A stretch of 64,000 nt of DNA. It comes from Corbicula japonica (lineage: Eukaryota; Mollusca; Bivalvia; Venerida; Cyrenidae). Position numbers and translations under genes: made by a program. The stretch spans positions 434,001 through 498,000 of the forward strand of contig JAZAYU010000183.1 in assembly GCA_038501625.1 (NCBI GenBank), written 5' to 3'. Position 1 is the stretch's first letter, and every line of letters starts with the position of its first letter. The notes beneath the pieces were generated by a model, which saw nothing but the letters and a program-made list of their open reading frames with translations, did no database searches and was not told the origin of the DNA. Positions 12,001-21,256 of the stretch are shown here, piece by piece.

Positions 12001-13196
12001 CACGCAACGAAGCAGCTACATCAATAAGAACCTGTGTGGAGGACATGAAGTCGGTTCTGACAAGCATGGAGCAGAAAACCTTGGTTTGTCTTGAAGAACG
12101 GTATCAAATTCATAAATCCAAAATAACCGAAAAGATGAAACACAGCAAAGAAAGCAATGAACTTGTGAAAAGGTACTCAGACGAACTTAAGCGAATTGGT
12201 ACAAATAAGGCTCAGCTCTTCGTCTGTTCTAAACTGGCTGAAAAGGCGTTAAGGGATTTGCACGCTTATGAAACCCACCGTATCGCAGACACAATGGAAT
12301 TTAACCAAGATGATGGAATGAAGGTGCATTTGAGTAATCTTAATTTACTTGGAGTCGTAAATGTCTTCTCATCGTATGCATGGAACAAGCCAAAATCCAC
12401 GCCATATAAGGTAAAGTTCACAAGAAACCTCAATGTCAAAACGCCAAATGACAAACACCTGTGTGACATTTACAGTATTTGTTTGCGTGGCGACGGTTCG
12501 TTACTTCTGATCGACTTCAAGAACAAACAGCTAAAATATACCGATGCTTTGTGTACGCTTGTTTCAAACAGTATCGCCCTGAATGAATATCCGAGTGGTG
12601 TTTGTTTCATAAGTAATACGGAAGTGGCGTTAGCATTTAACGAAAAGTATATAGATGTTGTATCGTCAAGGCAAGAACGAACAAGAGTGAAGAGATTCAA
12701 TCTTGAACATCCGTGTTTCGACATTTACCCCGCCAACGGAAAACTTATGATCACCGATGACAGCAAACAGCTGCACATCTACGACCTGAATTTCACCCAT
12801 TTAAAGACGGTATCGGAAGACATGTTTGGGATGTCTGTGTTTAGTTCAAGTCGCAGGGTTTCCTGCAGCGACTCTGGAGACCGACTGTTCGTCACCGACT
12901 GGATGAATGGTGTCATAGTCCTCGACGAAAATGGAAATTACATAGAAACTGTGAAAGAACCGCAAATCTTTGGGGCTGATGGAATCTGCGCAGATCGTAG
13001 AGGGAACGTATTTGTCTGCGGATACAACTCGAATAACGTTGTCCAGATGAGCCAAGAAGGCAGCTACGTTGGTTTGATCCTCGGGAAGTTAGATGGAATA
13101 GAGAGACCGCAAGGAGTATGCTTTAATGAATTGAACAACACGCTGTTTGTTGCTTTACAGGGTAGTGATGAGGTCAGAGTGTTTGAACTGGAGTAA
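9071..13196 (+). CDS. TRIM-like protein: two B-boxes, coiled coil, NHL-type beta-propeller; no RING
   Basis: Two exons, 9071-9405 and 11846-13196, join in frame (335 + 1351 nt) to encode 561 aa; Arg112 is split by the intron. The start has a good context (aaaATGG). Residues 18-58 form B-box 1 (C18, C21, C34, C37, C42/C45, H49, H58). Residues 83-111 and on form B-box 2 (C83, H86, C95, D98, C103, C106, H111). A charged helical stretch of about 130 residues follows, typical of a TRIM coiled coil. The C-terminal ~270 residues carry NHL-type strands such as GDRLFVTDWMNGVIVLD, GNVFVCGYNSNNVVQ and NTLFVALQGSDEVRVFEL. No RING precedes the B-boxes, so E3 activity cannot be assumed; RING-less B-box/NHL proteins are greatly expanded in bivalves. 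Its role is unknown; substrate scaffolding or innate immunity is inferred from relatives. The intron is filled with mobile elements. Confidence 0.9.
9541..9700 (+). mobile_element. Pearl/HINE-type element, truncated 5' fragment
   Basis: It begins TTTTTGTCGCATGCGACAGT, then has CACCTAGGGATCCTAT, a CGG-rich tract and the first core-repeat line (ATAACTTTGAAAGTACTTGT), as in the elements at 10086 and 31307. It lacks the hairpin 3' end. Confidence 0.7.
10086..11111 (+). mobile_element. Non-autonomous Helentron (HINE/pearl-like) with tandem-repeat core, copy 1
   Basis: The 5' end is TGTGTCGCCTGC followed by a GGTAGCAGG-type small hairpin. The core has about four tandem units of ~158-159 bp (CCTATAACTTTGAAAGTACT recurs near 10212, 10370, 10529 and 10686). 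The 3' end has GCAGGCGACA, the inverted match to the 5' subterminal motif, then the palindrome GTGTTCCGCGGAACAC, then CAACATTCTAG and a T. Subterminal inverted repeats, a 3' hairpin and a CTAG end are the Helitron/Helentron layout. A ~160-bp tandem core is the known layout of bivalve pearl elements. It lies in the intron of the TRIM-like gene and has no replicase of its own. Confidence 0.85.
11205..11455 (+). repeat. Interspersed repeat family D, copy 1
   Basis: It contains CGTTTTGGATGGAT, ATTGAGTTGCGCTCAACCCC and AGGCTCAATCAAACCGAGCC. The same blocks occur in order at 21935-22195 and in reverse orientation at 36850-36995. Class unknown. Confidence 0.65.
11503..11801 (+). mobile_element. tRNA-derived SINE with AAAC-repeat tail
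   Basis: The head resembles a tRNA-Lys gene, with box A TAGCTCAGTGGATAGAGCAT and box B GAGTTCGATCC, but the acceptor and anticodon stems do not pair well. A ~200-bp body with GGTTAGTACTGG and GGCGTTAAACCCCAAAC blocks follows and ends in (AAAC)n. This body/tail layout is common in molluscan SINE superfamilies (V-/Meta-type); exact assignment was not possible. It lies 45 bp before exon 2 of the TRIM-like gene and so sits very close to its branch-point region. Confidence 0.8.
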
Positions 13197-14440
13197 TTCT
13201 GTTTAACATGATTGTACTGTGCTTGTTGAGTTACATGAAAATACAAGTATTGAGGACTACATGTTTGAGTGTAAAAGTCCTTGTTGCTTTACATGATAAA
13301 AATGACGTTAAGGCGTTTGAATCTTTGAATATGTAATTGCTTTTTGCTATACATGAAAGTACATGTATTTAGGATCTAAACGTTTGAGTTTATAAGTGAT
13401 TGTTGCTTTACATGAAAGTAATGACGTCAAAGTGTTTAAATGTGTAATTGCTTTTTGTTATACACGAAAGTACGTGTATTGAGTTCGAAGTGTTTGAATT
13501 CGTAAGTGTTTTAGTGATTTTTGTTGCTTTACTTGATAGTAATGAAGTCAATTTTTTAAAATTTGAAAATACGTTTGTTGTCACGAGCGTAACGAGGTCG
13601 AAATGTTTAAATTTTTAAATGTTTGTTGCTTAAAATGTTAATAAGGTCAAAGCGTTTGAACTTGAGAATTCTTTAGTTTGTTTGGTAGCAATGGTATAAA
13701 TTTGAGAATGTTTGCTGGTCTACAGGGTAAAATGAGATATATATATAAGTATATTTTAACTAAAGTTAGAAAGCACTAAAACTGTTTTGAGGAATAAAAA
13801 AATAGAAATTAAGTGTTTGAACTGGAGTGAATTTGTTGATCCTATTGACTTCAAAGTGTTTTAATTTATAAACTTTATGTTTTTTGCATAGTTTCAAGGT
13901 AAAAATTAGGTCGAAATAACTTGACTTGAGTTTTGTTGTTATTTTATGGGTACCAATGAGGTCTAAATTTTGAATTTGTTAATGTTTGTTGCTTAGTTAC
14001 AATGTAAAATTGAGGTCGAAGTAATTAAACTTAAGTTTTTTTGTTATTTGATGGGGTACCAATGAGGTCAATGTGTTTGAATTTGTAAATGTTTGTTGCT
14101 TAGTAACTATGTAATATTGAGGTCGAAGTAATTAAACTAGAGTTTTGTTGTTATTTGATGGGGTACCAATGAGGTCAATGTGTTTGACTTTGTAAATGTT
14201 TGTTGCTTAGTTACTGTGTAGTATTGAGGTCGAAGTAACTAGAGTTTTGTTGTTATTTGATGGGGTACAAATGAGGTCAATATTTTTGAATTTGTAAATT
14301 TATGTTTGTTGCAGGGTTACATATTAGGTATGAGTTCAAATTAATTGAAGTTTATAATTGAATTTTGTTGTTATTGAATAGGGTACTAATGCGGTCAACG
14401 TGTTTAAATTTGAAATAGATTACTGCTCTTTATGGTATAA
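13197..14440 (+). repeat. Degenerate tandem array derived from the end of the NHL coding exon
   Basis: Units of roughly 60-100 bp follow the pattern TTTGTTGCTTTACA..., then ATGAGGTCAAAGTGTTTGAA. The final coding bases of the upstream gene (13147-13196) have the same text: TTTGTTGCTTTACAGGGTAG and GAGGTCAGAGTGTTTGAACT. Units are visible near 13285, 13395, 13530, 13625, 13700, 13980, 14090 and 14200. GTGTTTGAACTGGAGT itself recurs at about 13815. A polyadenylation signal (GGAATAAAA) occurs at ~13791, so part of the array may be 3' UTR. Confidence 0.75.
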
Positions 14441-14441
14441 A

Positions 14442-14683
14442 TGAGGCACGCCACGAGAAAAGGTACCTTCAGGATGTTGACGTCAATCCTTGAAACGACG
14501 TCATAAAGTTGAGCAGACGACATTAATTCGCGGTAAAAATACCATTTTATTGTCAAAATGTGTAACAAAATCACTGTTTCGATATGAGGAAATAAAAGAA
14601 ATTTGAAAGTTCTTTCTAAATATAGTAACAACAAAAATGACACAAAAAATGACCGAAGGTACCTTTTCCCGTGGCGTGCCTCA
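14442..14683. mobile_element. MITE family B, copy 2 (best preserved)
   Basis: The element is 242 bp. TGAGGCACGCCACGAGAAAA at the left is mirrored by TTTTCCCGTGGCGTGCCTCA at the right. It keeps one TGACGTCA and one CGACGTCA. It interrupts the array derived from the NHL exon and so is younger than that array. Confidence 0.9.
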
Positions 14684-15626
14684 AATGAGATTAAACTATT
14701 TGAACTAAAGTGAATTGTTTATTATAAACAAATCGAAGAAAGTTTATTTTGATGAGTTAAAAATCAGAATTTAGGTGAATTTGTTACCTTGCACGGTAGT
14801 ATACATGTAGTCCAATTTTATGCGTTGAGCCGTGAATGCACATTTGTATTTATAGAATTTTGGAATATTCCACTTTATAGGGAAGTTAGATACTCCCATC
14901 ATAGCTCAATTTTTTTTTAAATGTACAGCCATGTAACAAAATGCTTCTTGGCCGTGGCAGTCGCGTTGTTGTTGTTGTTGTTGTTGATATATGACAAAAG
15001 GCATATGGGTTGTGTATTCGAATCCCGTTAAAAGATGTATTTTTTAATGTAATTTTTTTCAATAAATTAACGTAGACACCACAGAAAATGCAATTAAACC
15101 GAACACATTTTTAATGAGCTTTAATCAAGTAAGTTGATAATATTTCGTGATTGACGCTTATTCAAACCACAGTTTTCGGAGGATGCCAAACATTAACTAC
15201 AAACAAAACAACTCAAGAATGACATAATACCATATGAACTAAATTAAAATGATAAAAAGCAAATAAAAGACAAAAATAAAAAAAAATACAGTCATTCGAT
15301 TCAAACGCTTTGCATCAAAGATCCTAATCCACTGAGCTATTGCGTCGTGACAAAAAATCTGTTGCGTTGAATGGTTTTAAGTTAAGTAATTTAACGGTAA
15401 ATCTGTAATTTAACGCACTTCACCTATTTAGGATTAAAACAGTGGACTTGTCCGAAAGGTTACGGCTCACGGGTCAAAATCGAACTATAATTAGGTAAAA
15501 GTGTTTAAACTTGGGTGAGTTTTTTTTTACATGGTGGCTATAAGCTCAAAATGTTTGAATTTGATTGAGTTTGTTACATTACAGGGCAGAGCAAAGTGTT
15601 GGAATGAGTTAAAGTTAACATTCAAT
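14684..15626. other. Continuation of the degenerate array with a GTT microsatellite
   Basis: Array-like units reappear at about 14690-14720 and 15490-15610 (for example TTTGTTACATTACAGGGCAG). In between is AT-rich DNA with a short (GTT)n near 14965 and a decayed tRNA-like box (reverse strand, ~15315-15350). No gene is seen. Confidence 0.5.
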
Positions 15627-16310
15627 TGCAGCTGACGATGTCAAAGTTGAAATTTGATATCAGCTGACAATGGCAAAGTTTACATTCAATATCAGCTGAC
15701 GATGTCAAAGTTGGCATTAAATTTCAGCTGGCGATGTCAAAGTTTACATTAATTATCAGCTGATGATGTCAAAGTTGACATAAATTATCAGCTAACGATG
15801 TCAAAGTTGACATTTGATATCAGCGGACGATTTTAAAGTTAACATTCAATATCAGCTGACGGTGTCAAAGTTGGCATTAGATATCAGCTGACGATGTCAA
15901 AGTTAACATTCAATATCAGCTAACGATGACAAAGTTAACATTCAATATCAGCTAACGATGTCAAAGTTAACATTCAATATCAGCTAACGATGTCAAAGTT
16001 AACATTCAATATCAGCTAACGATGACAAAGTTAACATTCAATATCAGCTAACGATGACAAAGTTAACATTCAATATCAGCTAACGATGACAAAGTTAACA
16101 TTCAATATCAGCTAACGATGTCAAAGTTAACATTCAATATCAGCTGACGATGTCAAAGTTAACATTCAATATCAGCTAACGATGACAAAGTTGATATTAT
16201 CAGCTGATGGCGAAGTTGATATTTAATATCAGCTGAAGATGTTGGAGTTGACATTTAATCTTCAGCTGTCGAAGTTGACATTTAATATCAGCTGACGATG
16301 TCGAAGTTTA
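15627..16310. repeat. 32-bp minisatellite, about 21 units
   Basis: The unit reads approximately CAGCTRACGATGWCAAAGTT followed by AACATTCAATAT, with a period of 32 bp. The first and last units are diverged and the middle ~10 are nearly identical. Many outer units carry the palindromic E-box CAGCTG; the central units carry CAGCTA. There are no distinct spacers. Confidence 0.95.
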
Positions 16311-16708
16311 TCAAAATTAAACTCCAAACATAACATTAAAAGGAGATGTTCAAAGTTTTCTGTCAATTGGTTTACATATTTATTTATAATACGTGACACA
16401 CATTGGGTAGAATATTTGCATAGCCAATACTTATACGTTAAAGCGATTAATTTTATTGACATTGAACGACATGAACATGAAAAATAATTTTAGAAGATAA
16501 AGCGTGTTCTTTTCGTAACGTAAATAGTTGTCGAGTGGCCTGATCATGTTACGATTGTTTTAGTATTGTGAATGTCTCATTTACTGAACACAAGTGCAAA
16601 TAAAAACAACGGACGTCTCTTTGAATCAATCAGTTGAAGGAGGAATTAAAAGTTTAAATATAAAAGGATCGATTTATTACATATTCTTCCTGCTTTATAA
16701 ACATTTAC
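16311..16708. other. Intergenic, no gene seen
   Basis: The stretch is AT-rich without a recognisable repeat or coding segment. Confidence 0.4.
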
Positions 16709-16895
16709 GCCGCGCCTTGCGTACACGTCTTCGGGAAATTGACGTCATTCTTTAAATGACGTAAAAAGTTTAGCAAACGACATTTCTTATTATACATTTT
16801 ATTGGTAACAGTAAAATTATTTGAAAGGTTATAACAACATCACCTTGTAGTATGGGAAAACGAGAGATAATTGTTACTAAAAACTTTAGATTTAG
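16709..16895. mobile_element. MITE family B, truncated copy 3
   Basis: CGCCGCGCCTTGCG, then TTGACGTCATTC, AAATGACGTAAAAAG and GCAAACGACATT follow the family B left half with many substitutions. The right terminal repeat is missing. Confidence 0.65.
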
Positions 16896-17029
16896 GCCTA
16901 TTTATATTCTTTGGTCATGCAATTTCGTGGTTTTTTACGGGTTCGTGTATTCGTGTTTACAGTTGACTTAACTACGTTTTAATGCTGTTATATGTCTCGA
17001 AGTGGTTTTAATTCGTATATATACCAACG

Positions 17030-17260
17030 ACGTCAACGAAAATTTTAACTACGCGAATATTACTTTCATAATATTTTGCGCGGGTTTTCTTTTCGCGTAT
17101 TTCCGCTTTTTAAAGTGCGTTAAACAGAAGCCTCGCGAAATTTAACCATATACATTTGAAATAGCTTAAAGAATTATAAAACTGCTAGAATGACTGTGTG
17201 CGCGCAAATGTCACTGGCCGAAATATGCCCCCCCCCCTCCCGCGAAACCACAGTAGGCCT
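17030..17260. repeat. CGCGAA-rich interspersed repeat (family F)
   Basis: Blocks such as ATATTTTGCGCGGG, TTCGCGTATTTCCGC, CTCGCGAAATTTAACCAT and TGTGCGCGCAAATG recur in order at 17930-18168 and, more diverged, at ~7170-7390. A short piece is at 48790. Class unknown. Confidence 0.6.
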
Positions 17261-17463
17261 ATTTAAATTCATTAAACTCATGGTAAAACAAGATACAAGA
17301 AAGCAAAGATTTCTTTGGAAACAACCGAATAAAAATCATTAATCACAACTTTCCGGTTTTGTTGACTGACTTCTAATTTTGAAACGTGATTTGATATTTT
17401 CTACAAACATCACGAATGAACGAGGAAGATAAATTTCACAGCAGAAGATAAAGATCTTGGCTG

Positions 17464-17600
17464 AAGGTTATAAAGCTGAGATTAGAAAACCAGTCTCAAA
17501 TCTCAAGCATCTGATTGGCTGAAATGGCGATTGGTCGCCATTTCAGCCAATCAGATGCTTGAGTTTTGAGACGGGTTTCCAAACTCAGTTTTATAACCTT
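17464..17600. mobile_element. Hairpin MITE family A, full copy
   Basis: The 137-bp near-perfect palindrome runs from AAGGTTATAAAGCTGAGATT to AGTTTTATAACCTT, with the centre at GGCGATTGGTCGCC. The arms are ~66 bp with practically no loop. Confidence 0.9.
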
Positions 17601-17929
17601 CAACCCTGGAATGTATATTCTTTTCTGGCTTTTCTTTTCATTTTTTTCCTTTTACATCTCTTTTTTTGTTGTTGTTTTTTACTAAACATGTTAATTTTTT
17701 GTTTTATTTGGATTTGTTATTCAGACCCCTTTGAATAAATCATACTTACAATCATAATAATCAATCCTCTATACGTAAATATGACAGTACATTAACTTTG
17801 TTTTCAGCTCTTATAAAGTTTATTTTATAAATACAATATTTGAAAACACTCAATATTTTCGTGACAGGCACCTTAAGGTAAATGTTGATAAAATCATGAG
17901 AAAGTTTTAACAAACTGTGATTGCTGTGT

Positions 17930-18168
17930 TGTGTATTATTTACCGCAGTATTATTATAATTCGCGATGGGTTTAAGTTTCGCGTATTTCGCATTTTGTGC
18001 TAGGGGAAATTCGCTAATTTCAAAGCAAACCATTGCAAAAGTCAACATTGATTATCCAATTTTATGAGAATAATTTAACTGCGCGAATTCAGCCTTCACA
18101 AAAATGTCATTTATGTGTTCTGCGCGAAATTTTGTCCTCGCAAAATCTAATGATACCAGAGGACATGA
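17930..18168. repeat. CGCGAA-rich interspersed repeat (family F), second copy
   Basis: TATTTACCGCAGTATTATTA, AATTCGCGATGGGTTTAAG and TTAACTGCGCGAATTCAGCC share order and wording with the copy at 17030. It ends where the TIR element at 18171 begins. Confidence 0.6.
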
Positions 18169-18170
18169 AT

Positions 18171-19272
18171 AAAGCCCAGGTCACAACCCGCCACGCGTCT
18201 TTTTGTCTTTACGTGTTCGGACGGTATTACATAGTTCCCTGATGCGTGATCCGTGTCCGTGTCTGCGAAATAGACGCGGAAGCGGACACGGAATACGCAT
18301 CACGGAACCATGGAATACCGGCCTTCTGTTGATGTCACGTTCGCGGCGTTTTGAGGTCGGACTTGGCAAGAGCAGGGAGGAAGCACGTCACACTCAAGGT
18401 TGCGCACGCACGCCACGTCTAGGTGTAAGCGGTTGCATGCATGCATGGATCGTACGCTGCGTAGATGGTTAGTTGTACGGGCTGACTACGTGCTTCCAAC
18501 GCGAGATCTCCGTGCGATTTCCTTGTTAACGTACGGAGGCAGTACTTACACGCGCTGCTTACGTACGGTGTTTTTACTCGCTCGCCGTTGTAAGTGCGTG
18601 CAAGTGCGATGAACGTTAGTTTATTTCGGCCGCTGATGGGTGATATAAAAAGGCGACCTATCGATGCAGCCCAGAAATCACAGCTGCCGCTGCTTTAAAA
18701 GCCGCTCCAAAAACAGCAGGTATTACCAATTCTGCTGCTGAAAAAAGCCGCTCGATTCTTTTTAGCGTCTTTTCTGACTTCCTTCTTCGGTGGCATCTTG
18801 AAAACAAATGCTGGCACTCATCCGTCGGCTCCACTTTTATAAACTGCAGAGGTCAGTGTGCACGACGTGTGTTGTAAGTGCGGAGCACGTACTTGCTCGG
18901 TAATTTCCGTCTGAGTTCTGTGCGCGTTTTGGACAGTTGAACTGAGGAAGTGCCGAGTAAGCACGGTCCATGCACTTATTACGTGCACGGCACGGACAAT
19001 GGGATTTTTTAAAAGACTCGCGCAAGCAGTGCGTTATGCGCTCTTGGACGTACAGGGCTCGCACGTTACCCGTACTGTGAGTGAATCCGTTGCCCGCCCG
19101 CAGCTCTAACGTAGAGAAAGTTTTGCATGCACTAAAAATTGTACGGCGTGTCTGCGTGCTCCCAAATTCGTACGGAGGCGGTGCTCACCACGTACGGATC
19201 CCTGTATTTGGCCCACTTTTTGCACGTAGACAGCATGCACTTGTAAGTACGGCTGGTTGTGACCGGGGCTTT
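18171..19272. mobile_element. CpG-rich 1.1-kb TIR element
   Basis: The left end AAAGCCCAGGTCACAACCCG is mirrored by CGGCTGGTTGTGACCGGGGC...TTT at the right (about 20 of 22 positions pair). AAT flanks both sides (18168-18170 and 19273-19275), a possible 3-bp target duplication. The inside is strikingly GC- and CpG-rich against the AT-rich surroundings, full of GTACG/CGTGC motifs, and has an internal hairpin at ~18232-18307 (TCCGTGTCCG/CGGACACGGA). Frames of up to 89 codons overlap on both strands and look like by-products of base composition. No transposase was recognised. Confidence 0.7.
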
Positions 19273-19508
19273 AATTAAGGTAACCTCAACAACAAGATTC
19301 GGAATGTATCTCTTTTTAAGAATCTGACGCGACTACAATGTGCATTATGGAAATTTAAAAACAAAATGGGTTTTGCTTTCCGCTATATAAATGTTATGAA
19401 TTTTAGGAATACACTTTGATCCAGCTTAAAATTATGTTCATGTAATGTCTGTCTTTATAAACGATCCGTGAAATATATCCTGTCCATGGTTTTGAGTCCC
19501 CAGGCCCC

Positions 19509-19644
19509 AAGGTTATAAAGCTGAGATTGGAAACCAGTCTCAAATCTCAAGCATCTGATTGGCTGAAATGGCGACTGGTCGCCATTTCAGCCAATCAGAT
19601 GCTTGAGATTTGAGACTGGTTTCCATGCTCAGTTTTATAACCTT
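19509..19644. mobile_element. Hairpin MITE family A, full copy
   Basis: AAGGTTATAAAGCTGAGATT at the left, AGTTTTATAACCTT at the right, centre GGCGACTGGTCGCC. The stem is almost perfect over ~65 bp. Confidence 0.92.
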
Positions 19645-19667
19645 GGGCAATGATGATATAATAAATA

Positions 19668-19851
19668 CAGTGAAATCCCGCTATTACGTCAACCACTGGA
19701 ACTGAGCTCATTTGGTCTTACATGTAATAGTGAGGTGGTCTTTATTTCGGGGTGGAATATAGTGCAAATATGTAAAATTAGGCATTGGACTAGTGGTCTT
19801 TTATCAGGGGTGGTCTTAATTTCAGGGTAGTCTGTACAAGAAGTTTTACTG
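19668..19851. mobile_element. Short pogo/Tigger-like MITE with TA flanks
   Basis: Left end (TA)CAGTGAAATCCCGC, right end GAAGTTTTACTG(TA). The interior has repeated GGTGGTCTTWATTTC-type text that often accompanies this group in invertebrates. The element is 184 bp and non-coding. Confidence 0.55.
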
Positions 19852-20180
19852 TATCCTTAAATACTCGTGTTTCAGTTTTACTTTTAATGGAGAATACATT
19901 CAAACAGCCAGCCCTTCAAACCAGTCATTCGGTTTTTTATAACAATTTTTTACCAAGCAAATGTGACATTAGTCTTTTCACTAAGCAGACGTGACACTTA
20001 TGTCTTAAGTAAGCCAACGCGACTATTGTGTTCCTATTTAACATAATAAAATGAACTTCACTATTAGTTCGCTGTTCTAATAACACACTTCCTTTAAGTA
20101 TATTTTATTTGTTCTGTAATTCTGGAAGATTATGTTACAGTATTATCATATCAGATCATCAAATGCACCAATTATAAATA

Positions 20181-20438
20181 AACAGTGTGCCAATGAAACC
20201 GCAACACTTTATTTTGGGGATTATGTTTTAAATGAGTAAACATTTATTAAATTCGCAAAAGTAGATGTGTTTTATAAATCAATAAGATGTCATTAGGCCA
20301 TGCCAGTAATTGTCTTTCGGCGAATCGTGCATTTGACGAGCGATTTCACGTCGAGACACATCTCCTTTGCAAAATTAAACTTTTACACACATAAAAATAT
20401 TTTTTTAAAAAGTGTTGCGTTTTCATTGGCACTCAGTA
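20181..20438. mobile_element. Tc1/mariner-like MITE (family C), copy 1
   Basis: The inverted ends AACAGTGTGCCAATGAAACC and its mirror GTTTTCATTGGCACTCAGTA are ~30 bp long, with TA on both sides. A short copy with the same ends is at 44424. No coding capacity. Confidence 0.75.
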
Positions 20439-20877
20439 TAATAACAGGCAAAGTGTAAAATACGTGGCCATCAAATAAAAGTGATAGTTATTGCATTTTT
20501 AATAATGATATTTCCCTACCGGGAATCGAACTTGTTCCGTATAGCGACAAAGTTAAAATCCGATTAATGTGAGTTTTTCGGTTTGTTATTGCCAATGGAA
20601 AACTTTCTGTTATCTGAAGCGAGGCTCTCGGTTTATTGTCATTATAAATGCTATGATGGCAGCGCTCTGTTCAGAATTGCAGCTGGTTTGTCACGCTCTC
20701 TGCACATTAAATAACTACCGGTATACATAATCTTTCGAAATATTATGATTTTCTTTCCCAGATTAATCACGCGAAGCACTTTTCCGTTAATTTAGAAAAT
20801 TACTTTATTGTTGTGTTTTCTTCGCCCGAAGTCTGTCATAGAACAAATTTTCTCCCTTTGTCTTCAGGCCTATGCCC

Positions 20878-21013
20878 AAAGTTATAAAACTGAGCAAGGA
20901 AACCAGTCTCAAATCTCAAGGATCTGATTGGCTGAAATGGCGACCAGTCGCCATAACAGCCAATCAGATGCTTGAGATTTGAGACTGGTTTTCAATCTCA
21001 GCTTTATAACCTT
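20878..21013. mobile_element. Hairpin MITE family A, full copy
   Basis: AAAGTTATAAAACTGAGCAA at the left and CAGCTTTATAACCTT at the right, centre GGCGACCAGTCGCC. The two arms differ at a few more positions than in the 19509 copy. It is close to the 3' end of the GPR157-like gene. Confidence 0.9.
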
Positions 21014-21256
21014 CATCCCTGAATTCCAACCCGAGGCTCCTGAGATTCAAATCATTCTCGTATTCAAACATAATGCTTTTCAAACTGCCGTAGTAATAAA
21101 GTGTATATGTGTTATATGATTAAAATATGTCTTCCGGTCTGTTCGTTGTTAAGAATTAAATCTCCAATACTGAGATCCTATGGCGGAAACCTCGATAATG
21201 AGGTTCAAAACGAAACATTGTTAACTGCAAATAAATGCAATAAACTAATTAAAACA

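Noticed and set aside
11756..12094. 112-codon plus-strand frame overlapping exon 2 of the TRIM-like gene
   Set aside because: It starts in the SINE tail and reads a different frame from the coiled-coil coding sequence, so it is a shadow.
15627..16310. Regular 32-bp repeats resembling a CRISPR array
   Set aside because: The whole 32-bp unit is repeated with no distinct spacers, and the surroundings are intron-bearing animal DNA. It is a minisatellite.
18181..19278. Several overlapping frames of 60-89 codons on both strands
   Set aside because: They all lie in the CpG-rich TIR element, overlap each other in different frames and show no domain. Low stop-codon density follows from the GC content.
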